From Alphaproteobacteria bacterium (GTDB lineage Bacteria; Pseudomonadota; Alphaproteobacteria; UBA7985; JAUIBT01): a stretch of DNA of 64,000 bases. The notes under the pieces were generated by a model. It was not told the DNA's origin, made no database searches, and was given only the letters and a program-made list of their open reading frames with translations. This document shows positions 16,463 to 24,811 of the stretch, one piece after another. The translations under genes were made by a program, and so were the position numbers. The DNA is taken from contig JAUIDR010000013.1 in the NCBI GenBank assembly GCA_030428565.1, positions 1 to 64,000 of the forward strand. The letters run 5' to 3'. Within the stretch, counting starts at the first letter, position 1; each line of letters opens with the position of its first letter.

Positions 16463-17644
16463 CTAGGCGCTGCGATACAGCTTGGTCATGGAAAATTCCC
16501 GGTGACCCAGTGCTTCTGCTGCTGTGTTGCGACCGTTCGCGGTCCGGCAGATCATCTCGATCAACGCGTCACCCGCCTCATCAATGGTCTGATCGCGGCG
16601 CAGGATGCCCGACACGTCCACATCCACATGCTCAGACATGGTGCGCACGGTGCGCGGGTTCGCGGTGATCTTGATAACCGGAACGATGGGGTTGCCCACC
16701 ACGTTGCCTTGACCGGTTGGGAAGGTGTGAATGACGTAGCCCCCGGCAGCCATCAGGGTCACACATTCTGCGGCAGCCGATGAGGTGTCCATGAAGTAGA
16801 GGCCTTTTCCAGAATTTGGCTGTTCGGCAGGCTCCAGAATGTCGATGTACTGAGAGCTGCGGCCAATCTTTTCCAGATTGCCAAGGGCCTTTTCCTCGAT
16901 GGTGGTCAGACCGCCCAGAATGTTGCCCTTTGTCGGCTGGCTATCGGACAAGTCGTCGGTCTGGTGGGCGAAAATCACATCGTCCTGATAGGCCTTCCAC
17001 ATCTTGTACCAGCGCTCGCCCACCTCTTCGTTGATCGCGCGCTTTTTACAGATGTGCTCGGCACCGGTGATTTCTGAGGTCTCACCGAAACAGCCATAGA
17101 TGCCCTCGGGCAGCAGCTTGTCGTACATGTTGCCGACCGTCGGGCATGAGCCCAAGCCGGTCGTGGTGTCGCTCTCGCCGCACTTGGTGGAGACCCACAG
17201 CTCTGAAATTGAGCACTCTTCGCGCTGCAATTCGGTAGCGTAATGAACGAACTCTTTTGCTTTCCAGCTTGCCTTGCGGATGGTCTCAAAGTCGCCGTTC
17301 TGCTCGATTGAGAAGCCTTCAACCGGCTTGCCGGTGGCTGCGATACCGTCAACGATAACTTTAGTCCACTCGGGCTCAATGCCGATCACAACGACAGCGG
17401 CCACGTTAGGATTCGCGCCGGTGCCGATCATGGTACGAAAGTGCACGTCCAGATCTTCACCGAACTGCAAGCGACCGTAAGCGTGCGGGATCGCTAGCGT
17501 GCCCTTGACGTTGTTCGCGACCGCCTCAACAGCGGCGTTCGAGATATCGTCAACGGGCAGTATCAAAACGTGGTTGCGAACGCCAACACGGCCATTGTCG
17601 CGTCGATAGCCCTGGATCGTAAGATTGGAATACTTGGATGACAT
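16463..17644 (-). CDS. suyB: (2R)-sulfolactate sulfo-lyase, large subunit
   Basis: This 393-aa protein belongs to the altronate/galactarate dehydratase C-terminal (UxaA) family. It begins [22 protein letters not shown], with [20 protein letters not shown] and [20 protein letters not shown] typical of the fold. Its own gene is preceded by a separate small SAF-domain subunit, the arrangement of SuyAB, and it lies among sulfopropanediol genes. SuyAB splits (R)-3-sulfolactate into pyruvate and sulfite. An altronate dehydratase would be an alternative on sequence alone, but no hexuronate genes are near. It starts 12 bases after the suyA stop. Confidence 0.88.
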   Translation of the reverse strand: MSSKYSNLTIQGYRRDNGRVGVRNHVLILPVDDISNAAVEAVANNVKGTLAIPHAYGRLQFGEDLDVHFRTMIGTGANPNVAAVVVIGIEPEWTKVIVDGIAATGKPVEGFSIEQNGDFETIRKASWKAKEFVHYATELQREECSISELWVSTKCGESDTTTGLGSCPTVGNMYDKLLPEGIYGCFGETSEITGAEHICKKRAINEEVGERWYKMWKAYQDDVIFAHQTDDLSDSQPTKGNILGGLTTIEEKALGNLEKIGRSSQYIDILEPAEQPNSGKGLYFMDTSSAAAECVTLMAAGGYVIHTFPTGQGNVVGNPIVPVIKITANPRTVRTMSEHVDVDVSGILRRDQTIDEAGDALIEMICRTANGRNTAAEALGHREFSMTKLYRSA

Positions 17645-17656
17645 GCTCGTTGCTCC

Positions 17657-17947
17657 TTACCAGCGCTTGGTCTTGCAATTGTGGGTGTGGACGTGGCCGC
17701 CCTTAGGGATGTCTGCGATGATCTTGCCGATGTCTTCGCCGTACTTGATGGCGGTGTCGCCCTCTTCCAGGTCTTTCAATGCGATCTTGTGGCCGATGGG
17801 AACGTCTGCACCAGCGGTCAGGTTGAAGGTCGAGTTATCGTGCGTGACGCAACAGAACATTTCCGTGCCTGCCTTCAAACCTTCGACGACGACAACACCG
17901 ACGTTGTCCTCGTGATCATGCACAAGAAGGTGCGGGATATTGGACAT
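17657..17947 (-). CDS. suyA: (2R)-sulfolactate sulfo-lyase, small subunit
   Basis: This 96-aa protein is an SAF/UxaA N-terminal domain: LLVHDHEDNVGVVVVEGLKAG, DVPIGHKIALKDLEEGD, and KYGEDIGKIIADIPKGGHVHTHNCKT, the last holding the conserved HTHN. It forms the sulfo-lyase with SuyB, encoded directly downstream. The gap of 193 bases to the preceding gene may hold an internal promoter, but I see none clearly. Confidence 0.9.
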   Translation of the reverse strand: MSNIPHLLVHDHEDNVGVVVVEGLKAGTEMFCCVTHDNSTFNLTAGADVPIGHKIALKDLEEGDTAIKYGEDIGKIIADIPKGGHVHTHNCKTKRW

Positions 17948-18140
17948 GTCATATCTCCATTAGGGTTCAGTGTAATTGGGGGCCCAGGCCCGAGAGCCCG
18001 GGGGTAGGTCAAGCCGCAGCCAAGGCGTGGGCATGCCATCGCCCAAGCGCACAGGTGCGACAAAGAGAGAAAAATTGAGGCTGAAGCGTCAGCCGCCCGG
18101 CGGGGAATGGGTTTGCTCGATTTTGCGCATATCGCCTGCT

Positions 18141-19139
18141 CTAGCCCCAAGGCCGGAGGATGATTTTCGGGGAGGCCACCTGGCCTGCTCGAATATCGGC
18201 GAAGGCCTGCGCGCCCTCAGTAAGGTCGCGTGCTTCCACCCAATCCAGTGCACCCAAGTGGCCCTCAAAAATGGCGGCGGCTGTCTGGCGAAAATCGTCA
18301 GCGGTGTAGGTGTAAGTTCCGATGAAGCTGATCTCTTGCAAGGTAAGGCGGCGGATGTTGAGCCCGCCCTCTGCCGACCCAAGACCGATATGCATGATGA
18401 CCCCGCCGGGGCGCACCAACGCGCTGGCCTGAGCGCGCGTCGCGGCATAGCCAACGCCATCGACCACCAAGTCAAAGCTGGCCGCCGGGTCCAAAGCGTC
18501 AGGCGTCAAAGCCTTTTGCCCGCAAGCCTGCTGCAAATAGGAGCGGCGCAGGTCATTGGGCTCGACAATGGTGACATCTTGGATGCCTTGCGCCTGGCAG
18601 CTCAAAGCTGCACCCAGGCCAATAGCCCCGCCGCCTAGGACCAGTGCCCGCGAGCCGTCCACGACGCCAGCCCCCAAGGCTTGGCGCCCCAAGCGCACTG
18701 CATGCCAACCACAAGCAATGGGCTCGGCCAAGGCTGCTTGATCGAAGCTCACGCCATCGGGCACCACCACCAAATTGCCCTCAGGCATAGTGAGCCACTG
18801 GGCAAAAGCCCCGTCACGCGGCGGCATTGAGATAATCTGGCGCTCGGGGCAAAGGTTATCGCGGCCGCCCCGGCAAGCTGGACAAATTCCACAAGTCACC
18901 AGCGGATTAACCGTCACACGTTGGCCATCGCGCGGGCCGCCAACGATGGTACCCGCTGCCTCATGGCCCAAAATCAGGGGCGCAGGACGTCGCTCGTCGT
19001 GACCCAAATAGGCGTGCATGTCTGAGCCACAAATACCGACAGACTCAACCCGGATCAGTAGCTCACCCGGGCCTGGTTCCGGCTTCAGGGCGTCCTGATA
19101 CGACAGACTTTCTTTACCAGTATAAACAAGCGCTTTCAT
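18141..19139 (-). CDS. Zinc-containing alcohol dehydrogenase (probable sulfopropanediol dehydrogenase)
   Basis: This 332-aa medium-chain dehydrogenase has a catalytic zinc site (GICGSD and GHEAAG), four structural-zinc cysteines (CGICPACRGGRDNLC), and a Rossmann segment (ALVLGGGAIGLGAALSC). Its ATG overlaps the stop of the upstream SDR gene by four bases, and both follow hpsN. Known DHPS clusters contain two further dehydrogenases (HpsO and HpsP) that isomerise the S form to the R form; this gene and the SDR are the obvious candidates. I do not assign which letter applies. Confidence 0.85.
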   Translation of the reverse strand: MKALVYTGKESLSYQDALKPEPGPGELLIRVESVGICGSDMHAYLGHDERRPAPLILGHEAAGTIVGGPRDGQRVTVNPLVTCGICPACRGGRDNLCPERQIISMPPRDGAFAQWLTMPEGNLVVVPDGVSFDQAALAEPIACGWHAVRLGRQALGAGVVDGSRALVLGGGAIGLGAALSCQAQGIQDVTIVEPNDLRRSYLQQACGQKALTPDALDPAASFDLVVDGVGYAATRAQASALVRPGGVIMHIGLGSAEGGLNIRRLTLQEISFIGTYTYTADDFRQTAAAIFEGHLGALDWVEARDLTEGAQAFADIRAGQVASPKIILRPWG

Positions 19140-19930
19140 TTTGCGGTAAAGCCTCCGTCAACCATCAAGACCTGGCCCGTCACGTAGTCGCTGGCGCGCG
19201 AGCAAAAGAACATCAGGGGTCCGTCGATGTCTTCCGGTTCGCCATTGCGCCCGGTACAGGTCTGCGCCGCGTTGCGAGCCGCCCGCTCTGGATCGTTGAA
19301 GACCGGCGCCGTCAGTTCTGTTCGAAAGAAGCCCGGACCAATGGCGTTGACGTTGATCCCGTCGGCAGACCAAGCTTGTGCCATGGCTCGCGTCAATTGG
19401 CTGATACCGCCCTTTGAAGCCCCGTAAGCCAGACCGCCTGGGAAGGCGCGGCTAGATTGCAGCGAGGCAAAATTGACGATCCTGCCCCATCCGCTTTCTT
19501 TCATGCCCGACACCAAGTACTGAGACAAAAAGAAGGGCGCCGCTAGGTTCAGGTTGAGCGTGATGTCCCAGCCTTCGGGCGTCACGTCATCGGCTTCTTG
19601 GCGGGTGTTGATGCCCGCCGCGTGTACAATAATATCCGGTGCACCAAAGGCCTGCTTTACCTTTTGGGCCAAATCTTCCAGCCCGCCGCGATCGCTAAGA
19701 TCAAAGCTGACGCCAGCAGTGCCCTGCCCTACCGGCTGCTTGTTCTGAGCTGCCACCTCTTCCTGCCAATCTGCCAAGGCATCGGCCCGACGTGCCACTC
19801 CCACGACCTGAGCGCCGGCAGCAGCCAAGACGGTCGCCGCGCGTCGCCCCAGACCGGCGCTGGCCCCCGTCACGCAAGCCACCTTGCCCGACAGGTCAAA
19901 GAAATTGGCAGGAGAAGCGCTGTTAGGCAT
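19136..19930 (-). CDS. Short-chain dehydrogenase (probable sulfopropanediol dehydrogenase)
   Basis: This 264-aa classical SDR has TGASAGLGRRAA for nucleotide binding, catalytic Ser in NFASLQSS, and YGASKGG with the catalytic Tyr and Lys, ending in DYVTGQVLMVDGG. Its start lies inside the end of hpsN (eight-base overlap) and its stop overlaps the zinc dehydrogenase start, so the three are translationally coupled. It probably oxidises or reduces the C2 hydroxyl of sulfopropanediol, as HpsO/HpsP do; substrate inferred from context. Confidence 0.85.
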   Translation of the reverse strand: MPNSASPANFFDLSGKVACVTGASAGLGRRAATVLAAAGAQVVGVARRADALADWQEEVAAQNKQPVGQGTAGVSFDLSDRGGLEDLAQKVKQAFGAPDIIVHAAGINTRQEADDVTPEGWDITLNLNLAAPFFLSQYLVSGMKESGWGRIVNFASLQSSRAFPGGLAYGASKGGISQLTRAMAQAWSADGINVNAIGPGFFRTELTAPVFNDPERAARNAAQTCTGRNGEPEDIDGPLMFFCSRASDYVTGQVLMVDGGFTAK

Positions 19931-21230
19931 CTGCGGTCAGATCAAATGTCTCGTTGGGGAAATACTTGGCCAGGCGCACATCAGCCGCGCGAGCGTGGCC
20001 TTCCATGCCCTCCAAGCGCGAAATGCGCGCGGTCGCTTCGGCCACTCCTTTAGAGCCCTCGCGGGTTGACCGCTGCCAAGTGACAATTTTCATGTACTTA
20101 TGGACCGACAGGCCGCCGGTATAAGAGGCAGCGCCGGACGTTGGCAGAACGTGGTTGGTGCCAGCAGCCTTGTCGCCATAGGAGACCGTCGTTTCCTCGC
20201 CCAAGAACAGCGAGCCATAACAAGACAGGCGGCCAAGCCACCAATCAAGATCGTCCGCCTGCACTGTCAGGTGCTCGGGTGCATAGTCGTCGGAGGTAGC
20301 GGCCATGTCTTCGCGATCATCGCAGAGGATCACTTCCGCATAATCGCGCCAAGCATCCGCGGCGTTCTTGCGGTTGGTCTCGGGCAGGTCTTCGATCAAT
20401 CCCGGCACCAACGCCATGACTTCTTCGGCTAAAGCGCGATGGTCTGTCACCAACCAAACAGGCGAGTTATAGCCATGCTCGGCCTGGCTCACCAAATCGG
20501 TTGCAACGATGTGGGCATCGGCGCTTGCATCCGCCAATATCAAGCTATCGGTCGGGCCAGCGATCATATCAATGCCGACGCGCCCGAACAAAATGCGCTT
20601 GGCTTCTGCAACGAATTGGTTGCCCGGGCCGACCAGGATGTTTGCTTTTGGCAAGCCAAACAGACCAAAGGTCATAGCGGCAACGCCTTGAACGCCGCCC
20701 ATGGCCATGATCGTATCCGCGCCGCAGATGTGCGCGGCATAGACGATCGCGGGCGCAATACCGACGCCAGGACGCGGCGGTGAGCAGGCGACGATGTGGC
20801 TGCAGCCCGCCACTTTGGCTGTGGTCACGGTCATAATGGCGCTGGCGATGTGGCTATAACGCCCGCCGGGGACATAGCAGCCCGCCGCTGCGACCGGGAT
20901 CGCTTTTTGACCTGCAACGAAGCCTGGCTGCAATTCAACCTCGATATCGGCGACCGTGGCCTTCTGAGCTTCGGCAAAGCGACGCACGTTGTCGTGAGAA
21001 AAACGAATGTCAGCCTTCAAGCGCTCTGGGACCAAAGCGCAGGCCGCTTCAATCTCCTCGGGCGAAAGAATGATATTGCCATCGTAGTTGTCGAACTTGG
21101 CGGCGTAAGCCAGTGCGACGTCATCGCCGCCTGCTTCGATTTCGTTCAAGATCTTGGTCACGATCTCGTTCACATCCGAAGCGCCAGACGTTGAGGTTAG
21201 ACTTGCCTTTTTGAGGTACTCTCTTGGCAT
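19923..21230 (-). CDS. hpsN: (R)-sulfopropanediol 3-dehydrogenase, HisD-like
   Basis: This is a histidinol-dehydrogenase family member: GPGNQFVAEAKRILFGRVGIDM, LVSQAEHG and DYAPEHL carry the Gln, His and Asp used as zinc ligands. In the DHPS pathway HpsN oxidises (R)-2,3-dihydroxypropane-1-sulfonate twice with NAD to (R)-sulfolactate. The neighbours (TRAP transporter, two dehydrogenases, SuyAB) and the absence of other histidine genes make HpsN the better reading than HisD. The start used is the ATG at 21230 (MPREYLKK), with AGGA at proper spacing; the tracked start adds 39 Cys/Ser-rich residues. It begins ten bases after the TRAP large-subunit stop. Confidence 0.88.
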   Translation of the reverse strand: MPREYLKKASLTSTSGASDVNEIVTKILNEIEAGGDDVALAYAAKFDNYDGNIILSPEEIEAACALVPERLKADIRFSHDNVRRFAEAQKATVADIEVELQPGFVAGQKAIPVAAAGCYVPGGRYSHIASAIMTVTTAKVAGCSHIVACSPPRPGVGIAPAIVYAAHICGADTIMAMGGVQGVAAMTFGLFGLPKANILVGPGNQFVAEAKRILFGRVGIDMIAGPTDSLILADASADAHIVATDLVSQAEHGYNSPVWLVTDHRALAEEVMALVPGLIEDLPETNRKNAADAWRDYAEVILCDDREDMAATSDDYAPEHLTVQADDLDWWLGRLSCYGSLFLGEETTVSYGDKAAGTNHVLPTSGAASYTGGLSVHKYMKIVTWQRSTREGSKGVAEATARISRLEGMEGHARAADVRLAKYFPNETFDLTADA

Positions 21231-21240
21231 CTTATTGATC

Positions 21241-22572
21241 CTACTTATAAATTTCGGGCAGCAGCGTGGTTGAAATCGCCGGAACGTAGGCGATGAGCAA
21301 CACGACAAGCAGCATGAAGAATACGAAGGGAATGGCGCGGCCCGCAATTTTTAAGATTGATTCTCCCGTCAAACCGGAGACCACGAAGAGATTGAGCCCC
21401 AAGGGCGGGGTGATGAAACCAACGCCTAGGGCGGTAATCATCATGATGCAGAACTGTATTTCGTTCATGCCGATATTGTCGGCCAGCGGCTTTAGGATTG
21501 GCGCCAAAATCACGATGTTGGGTGTGGTCTCCATGACGCAACCGGCCGCGATCAGAATACCGATCATCAGTAGGATCAACAGCGCCGGGCTGTCGGTCAT
21601 GGTCGTCACTGCGAAGACAAAACCTTGCGGCACTCCCAGAATGGCCAAGGCCTGCGCCAGCGGCAAAGAAAAGGCGATAATCGGCAAAATGACCCCGTTG
21701 ACCTTGGCCGAACTCACCAACATGGCCGGGAAGTCCGACAGCTTCAGCGTGCCCAGCACAAAGCCCATCAAAATGGTCACGACGACGGCGGTTGCACCGG
21801 CCTCGGTCGGCGTCAATCTGCCAGAAAAAATACCGAAGAAGATGATGCCAGGAACGATGAAGGCATACCAGCCGGAACGAAACGCCGACCAAAGTTGATC
21901 CAGCCACTCCGACCAGCTCATAAGCCCGCCACCCTCATAGGCGTAGATGCGGTTCATAATGAGGTTGGTCACAAGGATCGCGACCAAGATCGCCACCCCC
22001 GGAATGAGCGCCGCCAAAAACAGGGTTGATGCCGAAATGCCCAACACCAGGCCGATGATGATATAGGCGATAGACGGCGGGATAAGGATGCCCGTACAAG
22101 CACCAGCCGCCACCAAAGCGCAGGCGTAAGGCCGCGGGTAGCCGGACTCCACCAATCGGTCAATTGTCATACGGCCGACGGCCGCCGCGCCAGCAGCATC
22201 CGAGCCCGAGATCGCCGCGAACATACCGCAGACCAGGACCGTCGCAGAGCCAAAACCGCCTTTGGTCCAGCAGGTCAAGGCCTCGGCTACATTCAAGAAT
22301 TTGCGGCTAAGGCCGGTTCGCACCAACACGTCACCCGTCAAGATGAACAAGGGAACCGCGGTAAGCGCAAAGGCGTCGATGCCGTCGAACAGGCTCTCAC
22401 CAATCAGCGACAGCGGCAAGGCTCCAGAGAGCAGCAACATGGAGATAGCGCCGACGCCAATGGCCGCCCAAATCGGCACAGCCAAAGCCACGAGACCGAC
22501 GAACAGCAGGACGGGAATATAGAAGTCCCAACCCAGCACCACAGCTTGATTTTGCAATTGATTCCAAAGCAT
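21241..22572 (-). CDS. TRAP transporter large permease (DctM family)
   Basis: This 443-aa protein is the 12-helix TRAP large membrane subunit: AVPLFILTGDVLVRTG, SGSDAAGAAAVGRMTIDRLVESGYPR and IPPSIAYIIIG are characteristic. It uses a sodium gradient to import the substrate delivered by the periplasmic DctP protein. The ATG at 22572 has AGGGGG upstream; the tracked TTG start would overlap the Q subunit. It is coupled to the Q subunit, 13 bases upstream. Likely substrate: sulfopropanediol or sulfolactate, from context. Confidence 0.93.
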   Translation of the reverse strand: MLWNQLQNQAVVLGWDFYIPVLLFVGLVALAVPIWAAIGVGAISMLLLSGALPLSLIGESLFDGIDAFALTAVPLFILTGDVLVRTGLSRKFLNVAEALTCWTKGGFGSATVLVCGMFAAISGSDAAGAAAVGRMTIDRLVESGYPRPYACALVAAGACTGILIPPSIAYIIIGLVLGISASTLFLAALIPGVAILVAILVTNLIMNRIYAYEGGGLMSWSEWLDQLWSAFRSGWYAFIVPGIIFFGIFSGRLTPTEAGATAVVVTILMGFVLGTLKLSDFPAMLVSSAKVNGVILPIIAFSLPLAQALAILGVPQGFVFAVTTMTDSPALLILLMIGILIAAGCVMETTPNIVILAPILKPLADNIGMNEIQFCIMMITALGVGFITPPLGLNLFVVSGLTGESILKIAGRAIPFVFFMLLVVLLIAYVPAISTTLLPEIYK

Positions 22573-22585
22573 GGTCGCGCGCCCC

Positions 22586-23101
22586 CTAATCAAACAGCTT
22601 GTCGCCTTCGTACACGCACTGGCCGCGACGAAGGGCGCGCAGATCGCGCAGGAAGGACTGAATAAGGCGCAGGATCATAAGGGCGAAACCCAATGGTACA
22701 GCCGTTAAAAACCAGACCATAGAAATACGAAGACCGTGGCTTACCGAACCGAACTTGGCCGACACCATGACCGTTTCAAAGGAGTAGTAAATCGCGATCA
22801 GAGCGACGCCCAGCATGACCAAATCACCAAAGATGTAGAGCGCCGCTTTCAGGCGCGGGCTCAGATAGTGCAGCACCACATCAATACGAATGTGCGCGCG
22901 CTCTTTGACCGCTGCGGCTGCACCGATCCAGGCCAGATAAATGAAGGAGTAGCGGACGATTTCTTCGCCCCAAATCGACGAGAAAGCGAAGACTTCTCGC
23001 CGCAAGACCTCGACCGCCATGGTCACGACTAGCATGACGTAGAAGACCAACAAGGCCCACCTCTCAGCGTTTCGGTCGAGCGATTTTATTATCTCAGACA
23101 T
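22586..23101 (-). CDS. TRAP transporter small permease (DctQ family)
   Basis: This 171-aa four-helix protein is the TRAP small subunit, with EEIVRYSFIYLAWIGAAAAVKERAHIRIDV, a highly conserved segment. It forms the membrane complex with the large subunit encoded directly downstream. The ATG at 23101 has AGGGTGG before it; the tracked start adds 21 residues with no membrane segment. Confidence 0.92.
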   Translation of the reverse strand: MSEIIKSLDRNAERWALLVFYVMLVVTMAVEVLRREVFAFSSIWGEEIVRYSFIYLAWIGAAAAVKERAHIRIDVVLHYLSPRLKAALYIFGDLVMLGVALIAIYYSFETVMVSAKFGSVSHGLRISMVWFLTAVPLGFALMILRLIQSFLRDLRALRRGQCVYEGDKLFD

Positions 23102-23263
23102 CCAGACCACCCTGTCGCCGCGACCCTCAATGTTGGATCTCTGGCACAATATCTTCCCAGCCAAGTCGCAGCACGCAAGGCACCCTTATCAACCTGTTCT
23201 GGGAATTTGGCGCCCGCCATTGAAAGGCATCTGCAACAGCGGGCATTCAAACAGCGAGGCGGC

Positions 23264-23286
23264 GGGCCGAGTTCTGCACTCGGCCC
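23264..23286 (-). promoter_or_regulatory. Intercistronic stem-loop after dctP
   Basis: A perfect 8-bp stem, GGGCCGAG/CTCGGCCC, with a 7-base loop lies 13 bases after the DctP stop and has no T-run. Such structures between a binding-protein gene and its permease genes commonly protect the upstream message and raise binding-protein levels; that role is inferred here. Confidence 0.6.
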
Positions 23287-23299
23287 CGCTTTCGCTTGC

Positions 23300-24445
23300 T
23301 TATGCGTCGTGGACGTAGAGACGGCCCTGCGTATTCGCTGCTTCTTCCAAGCGCGCGAAGGCATCCATAGAGCCCGCCAGGTCGACCTTAAACTGATCCC
23401 ACTCAGAGCGCTGATAGCCACCGGCTGCCTGCCACTCAGCCAACTGATCGTCAGACAGTGAGTGGAACTCAACGCCAGATTTCCTCAACTCAGACATGGC
23501 ATAGCTGCGTGCAGCCGGAACTTTCGCCAGGTTTTGCTGCGCGGTGATTTCGCCTGCAAACTCAATACCTTCCTGCACATCGCGGGGCAGAGAGTTGAAC
23601 CACTCCAGGTTCATGGAGTAGACCTGGCTGTCAGGAACAGCTTGGGTAAATGTCACGTGGCTCAGGATGTCCTTGAAGCCGAAGACGTAGAGCGCGCCAA
23701 CCGACGGATCCAGAGCATCGGCAACACCTTGCTTGATCGCAGACGGTGTCTCGCCCCATGCAACCGGTGTCGGGTTAGCCCCTACCATGCGGTAATACTG
23801 CTGCAGCATCTTTGAGCCCGGCACACGGAACTTAACACCGTCCAGATCGGCCGGTGTGATAACCGCATTACCGCCCTTGCGCACCGCAACAACGCGCGGA
23901 TCAATAACGACGTAAAACAGAGCCTTAAAGCCAGAAGCTTCGACTTTGGGATGCACCTCTTTCTTCCAAGCCTCGGACGTCACTAGGTTGGTAAAGCGCT
24001 GGTTAGAACCACAGAAGTAAGGCATGTTGATCAGGTCAACAGCGCTGGCGAAAGGCGCAAAGTTCGACAGCGAGTGCTGCGCTGCCTGAATGGTGCCGGT
24101 CTGCACCTTTTGTGCCAAAGCGCCACCCGCGCCCAACTGGCCGCCGGGCGCCAGCTTAACGTAGACCTTGCCATTGGTTGCGTTCTGGATGTTTTCCTTC
24201 AGGTCCAATTGCAAGATGGGGTAGCTGCGCGATGCGCCCAGCACGTAAGCAGTCGCAACGGTCATGATATGATCGGCTGCTTTTTCGCGCTGTTTTTCTT
24301 CTGTAGCGGTCTGAGCGGCCGCCTCAGACGACCAAAGCGTACCCGCAGCGCCCGCCACTATGGCGGCCGTAAATCCGCCAGCGCCCGCCAGCTTCAAGAA
24401 ATTGCGGCGCTCGGCCGAAGCAATCGCTTTGCGTTCGTTATCCAT
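23300..24445 (-). CDS. TRAP transporter periplasmic binding protein (DctP family)
   Basis: This 381-aa protein has a twin-arginine signal (RRNFLKLAGAGGFTAAIVAGA) and a DctP fold: LKENIQNATNGKVYVKLAPGGQLG and GVKFRVPGSKMLQQYYRMVGANPTPVAWGE, containing the conserved Arg that binds the ligand carboxylate or sulfonate. Tat export implies folding before export. It is encoded first among the three TRAP genes and followed by a stem-loop. The ligand is inferred to be a C3 sulfonate. Confidence 0.93.
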   Translation of the reverse strand: MDNERKAIASAERRNFLKLAGAGGFTAAIVAGAAGTLWSSEAAAQTATEEKQREKAADHIMTVATAYVLGASRSYPILQLDLKENIQNATNGKVYVKLAPGGQLGAGGALAQKVQTGTIQAAQHSLSNFAPFASAVDLINMPYFCGSNQRFTNLVTSEAWKKEVHPKVEASGFKALFYVVIDPRVVAVRKGGNAVITPADLDGVKFRVPGSKMLQQYYRMVGANPTPVAWGETPSAIKQGVADALDPSVGALYVFGFKDILSHVTFTQAVPDSQVYSMNLEWFNSLPRDVQEGIEFAGEITAQQNLAKVPAARSYAMSELRKSGVEFHSLSDDQLAEWQAAGGYQRSEWDQFKVDLAGSMDAFARLEEAANTQGRLYVHDA

Positions 24446-24458
24446 GATGTCTCCTCCT

Positions 24459-24650
24459 TCAGGATTTCGAATTTTGATTTTTTTTGGCTGCGGCCTCTCG
24501 CTTTAGGATCGCCGCGACGAAAGCCAGCGCGGCTGCGAACAGCAGCACCATTTCGCCCACGTCCCCCAAGAACGGCTTTTCGCCGATCGAGCCCATTGCC
24601 ACGTTTGCAGCAAAGCCGCCGAACAGGATGATTGCAGTTGTCAGGAACAT
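24459..24650 (-). CDS. Small membrane protein at the head of the TRAP operon
   Basis: This 63-aa protein has two hydrophobic segments (about residues 2-20 and 33-51), a short polar turn (GEKPFLGDVGE), and a Lys/Asn-rich tail, so it should be a helical hairpin in the inner membrane. GGAAGG precedes its ATG, a strong ribosome site. It is the first gene after the LacI operators and lies 13 bases before dctP, so it should be co-expressed with the transporter. I recognise no family; a transporter accessory is a guess. Confidence 0.7.
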   Translation of the reverse strand: MFLTTAIILFGGFAANVAMGSIGEKPFLGDVGEMVLLFAAALAFVAAILKREAAAKKNQNSKS

Positions 24651-24664
24651 GTTTGCCTTCCTTC

Positions 24665-24683
24665 ATCACCGTGTTGCGGTGAT
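24665..24683 (-). promoter_or_regulatory. Leader hairpin before the first gene of the sulfonate operon
   Basis: A perfect 7-bp inverted repeat, ATCACCG/CGGTGAT, with a 5-base loop lies directly upstream of the GGAAGG ribosome site of the 63-aa gene. It could stabilise the mRNA 5' end. Confidence 0.5.
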
Positions 24684-24692
24684 TGCGGGCAA

Positions 24693-24706
24693 TGTAAGCG
24701 CTTACA
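24693..24706. promoter_or_regulatory. LacI-type operator 1
   Basis: TGTAAGCGCTTACA is a perfect 14-bp palindrome (16 bp with flanking A and T) with the central CG typical of LacI/GalR operators. It is in the divergent promoter region of the LacI gene and the transport operon. Confidence 0.85.
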
Positions 24707-24714
24707 TTTTAAAA

Positions 24715-24728
24715 TGCAAGCGCTTACA
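24715..24728. promoter_or_regulatory. LacI-type operator 2
   Basis: TGCAAGCGCTTACA differs from operator 1 by one base and is centred 22 bp away, two DNA turns, so both would be bound on the same face. A minus-strand promoter TTGCAT-N17-TACATT runs through both sites and would be blocked by repressor. Confidence 0.8.
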
Positions 24729-24811
24729 TTTGCAGCGAGCGAAAATGTGCGCGGCGCGTTCCCTTGCGCTGCGTTTTCAGGTAGACAACCGGGATAGACT
24801 GCGAGCTAAAC

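Noticed and set aside
17957-18003. GC-rich block downstream of the zinc dehydrogenase gene, possible terminator
   Set aside because: The two G/C runs are largely mirror-like, not complementary, and there is no T-run, so no stable hairpin is supported.
17976-18638. 220-aa plus-strand ORF
   Set aside because: Antisense to the zinc alcohol dehydrogenase; no domain and atypical composition.
19923-21230. Histidinol dehydrogenase (hisD) as the name
   Set aside because: The family is right, but a TRAP transporter, SuyAB and two dehydrogenases surround it and no histidine gene does, so HpsN fits better.
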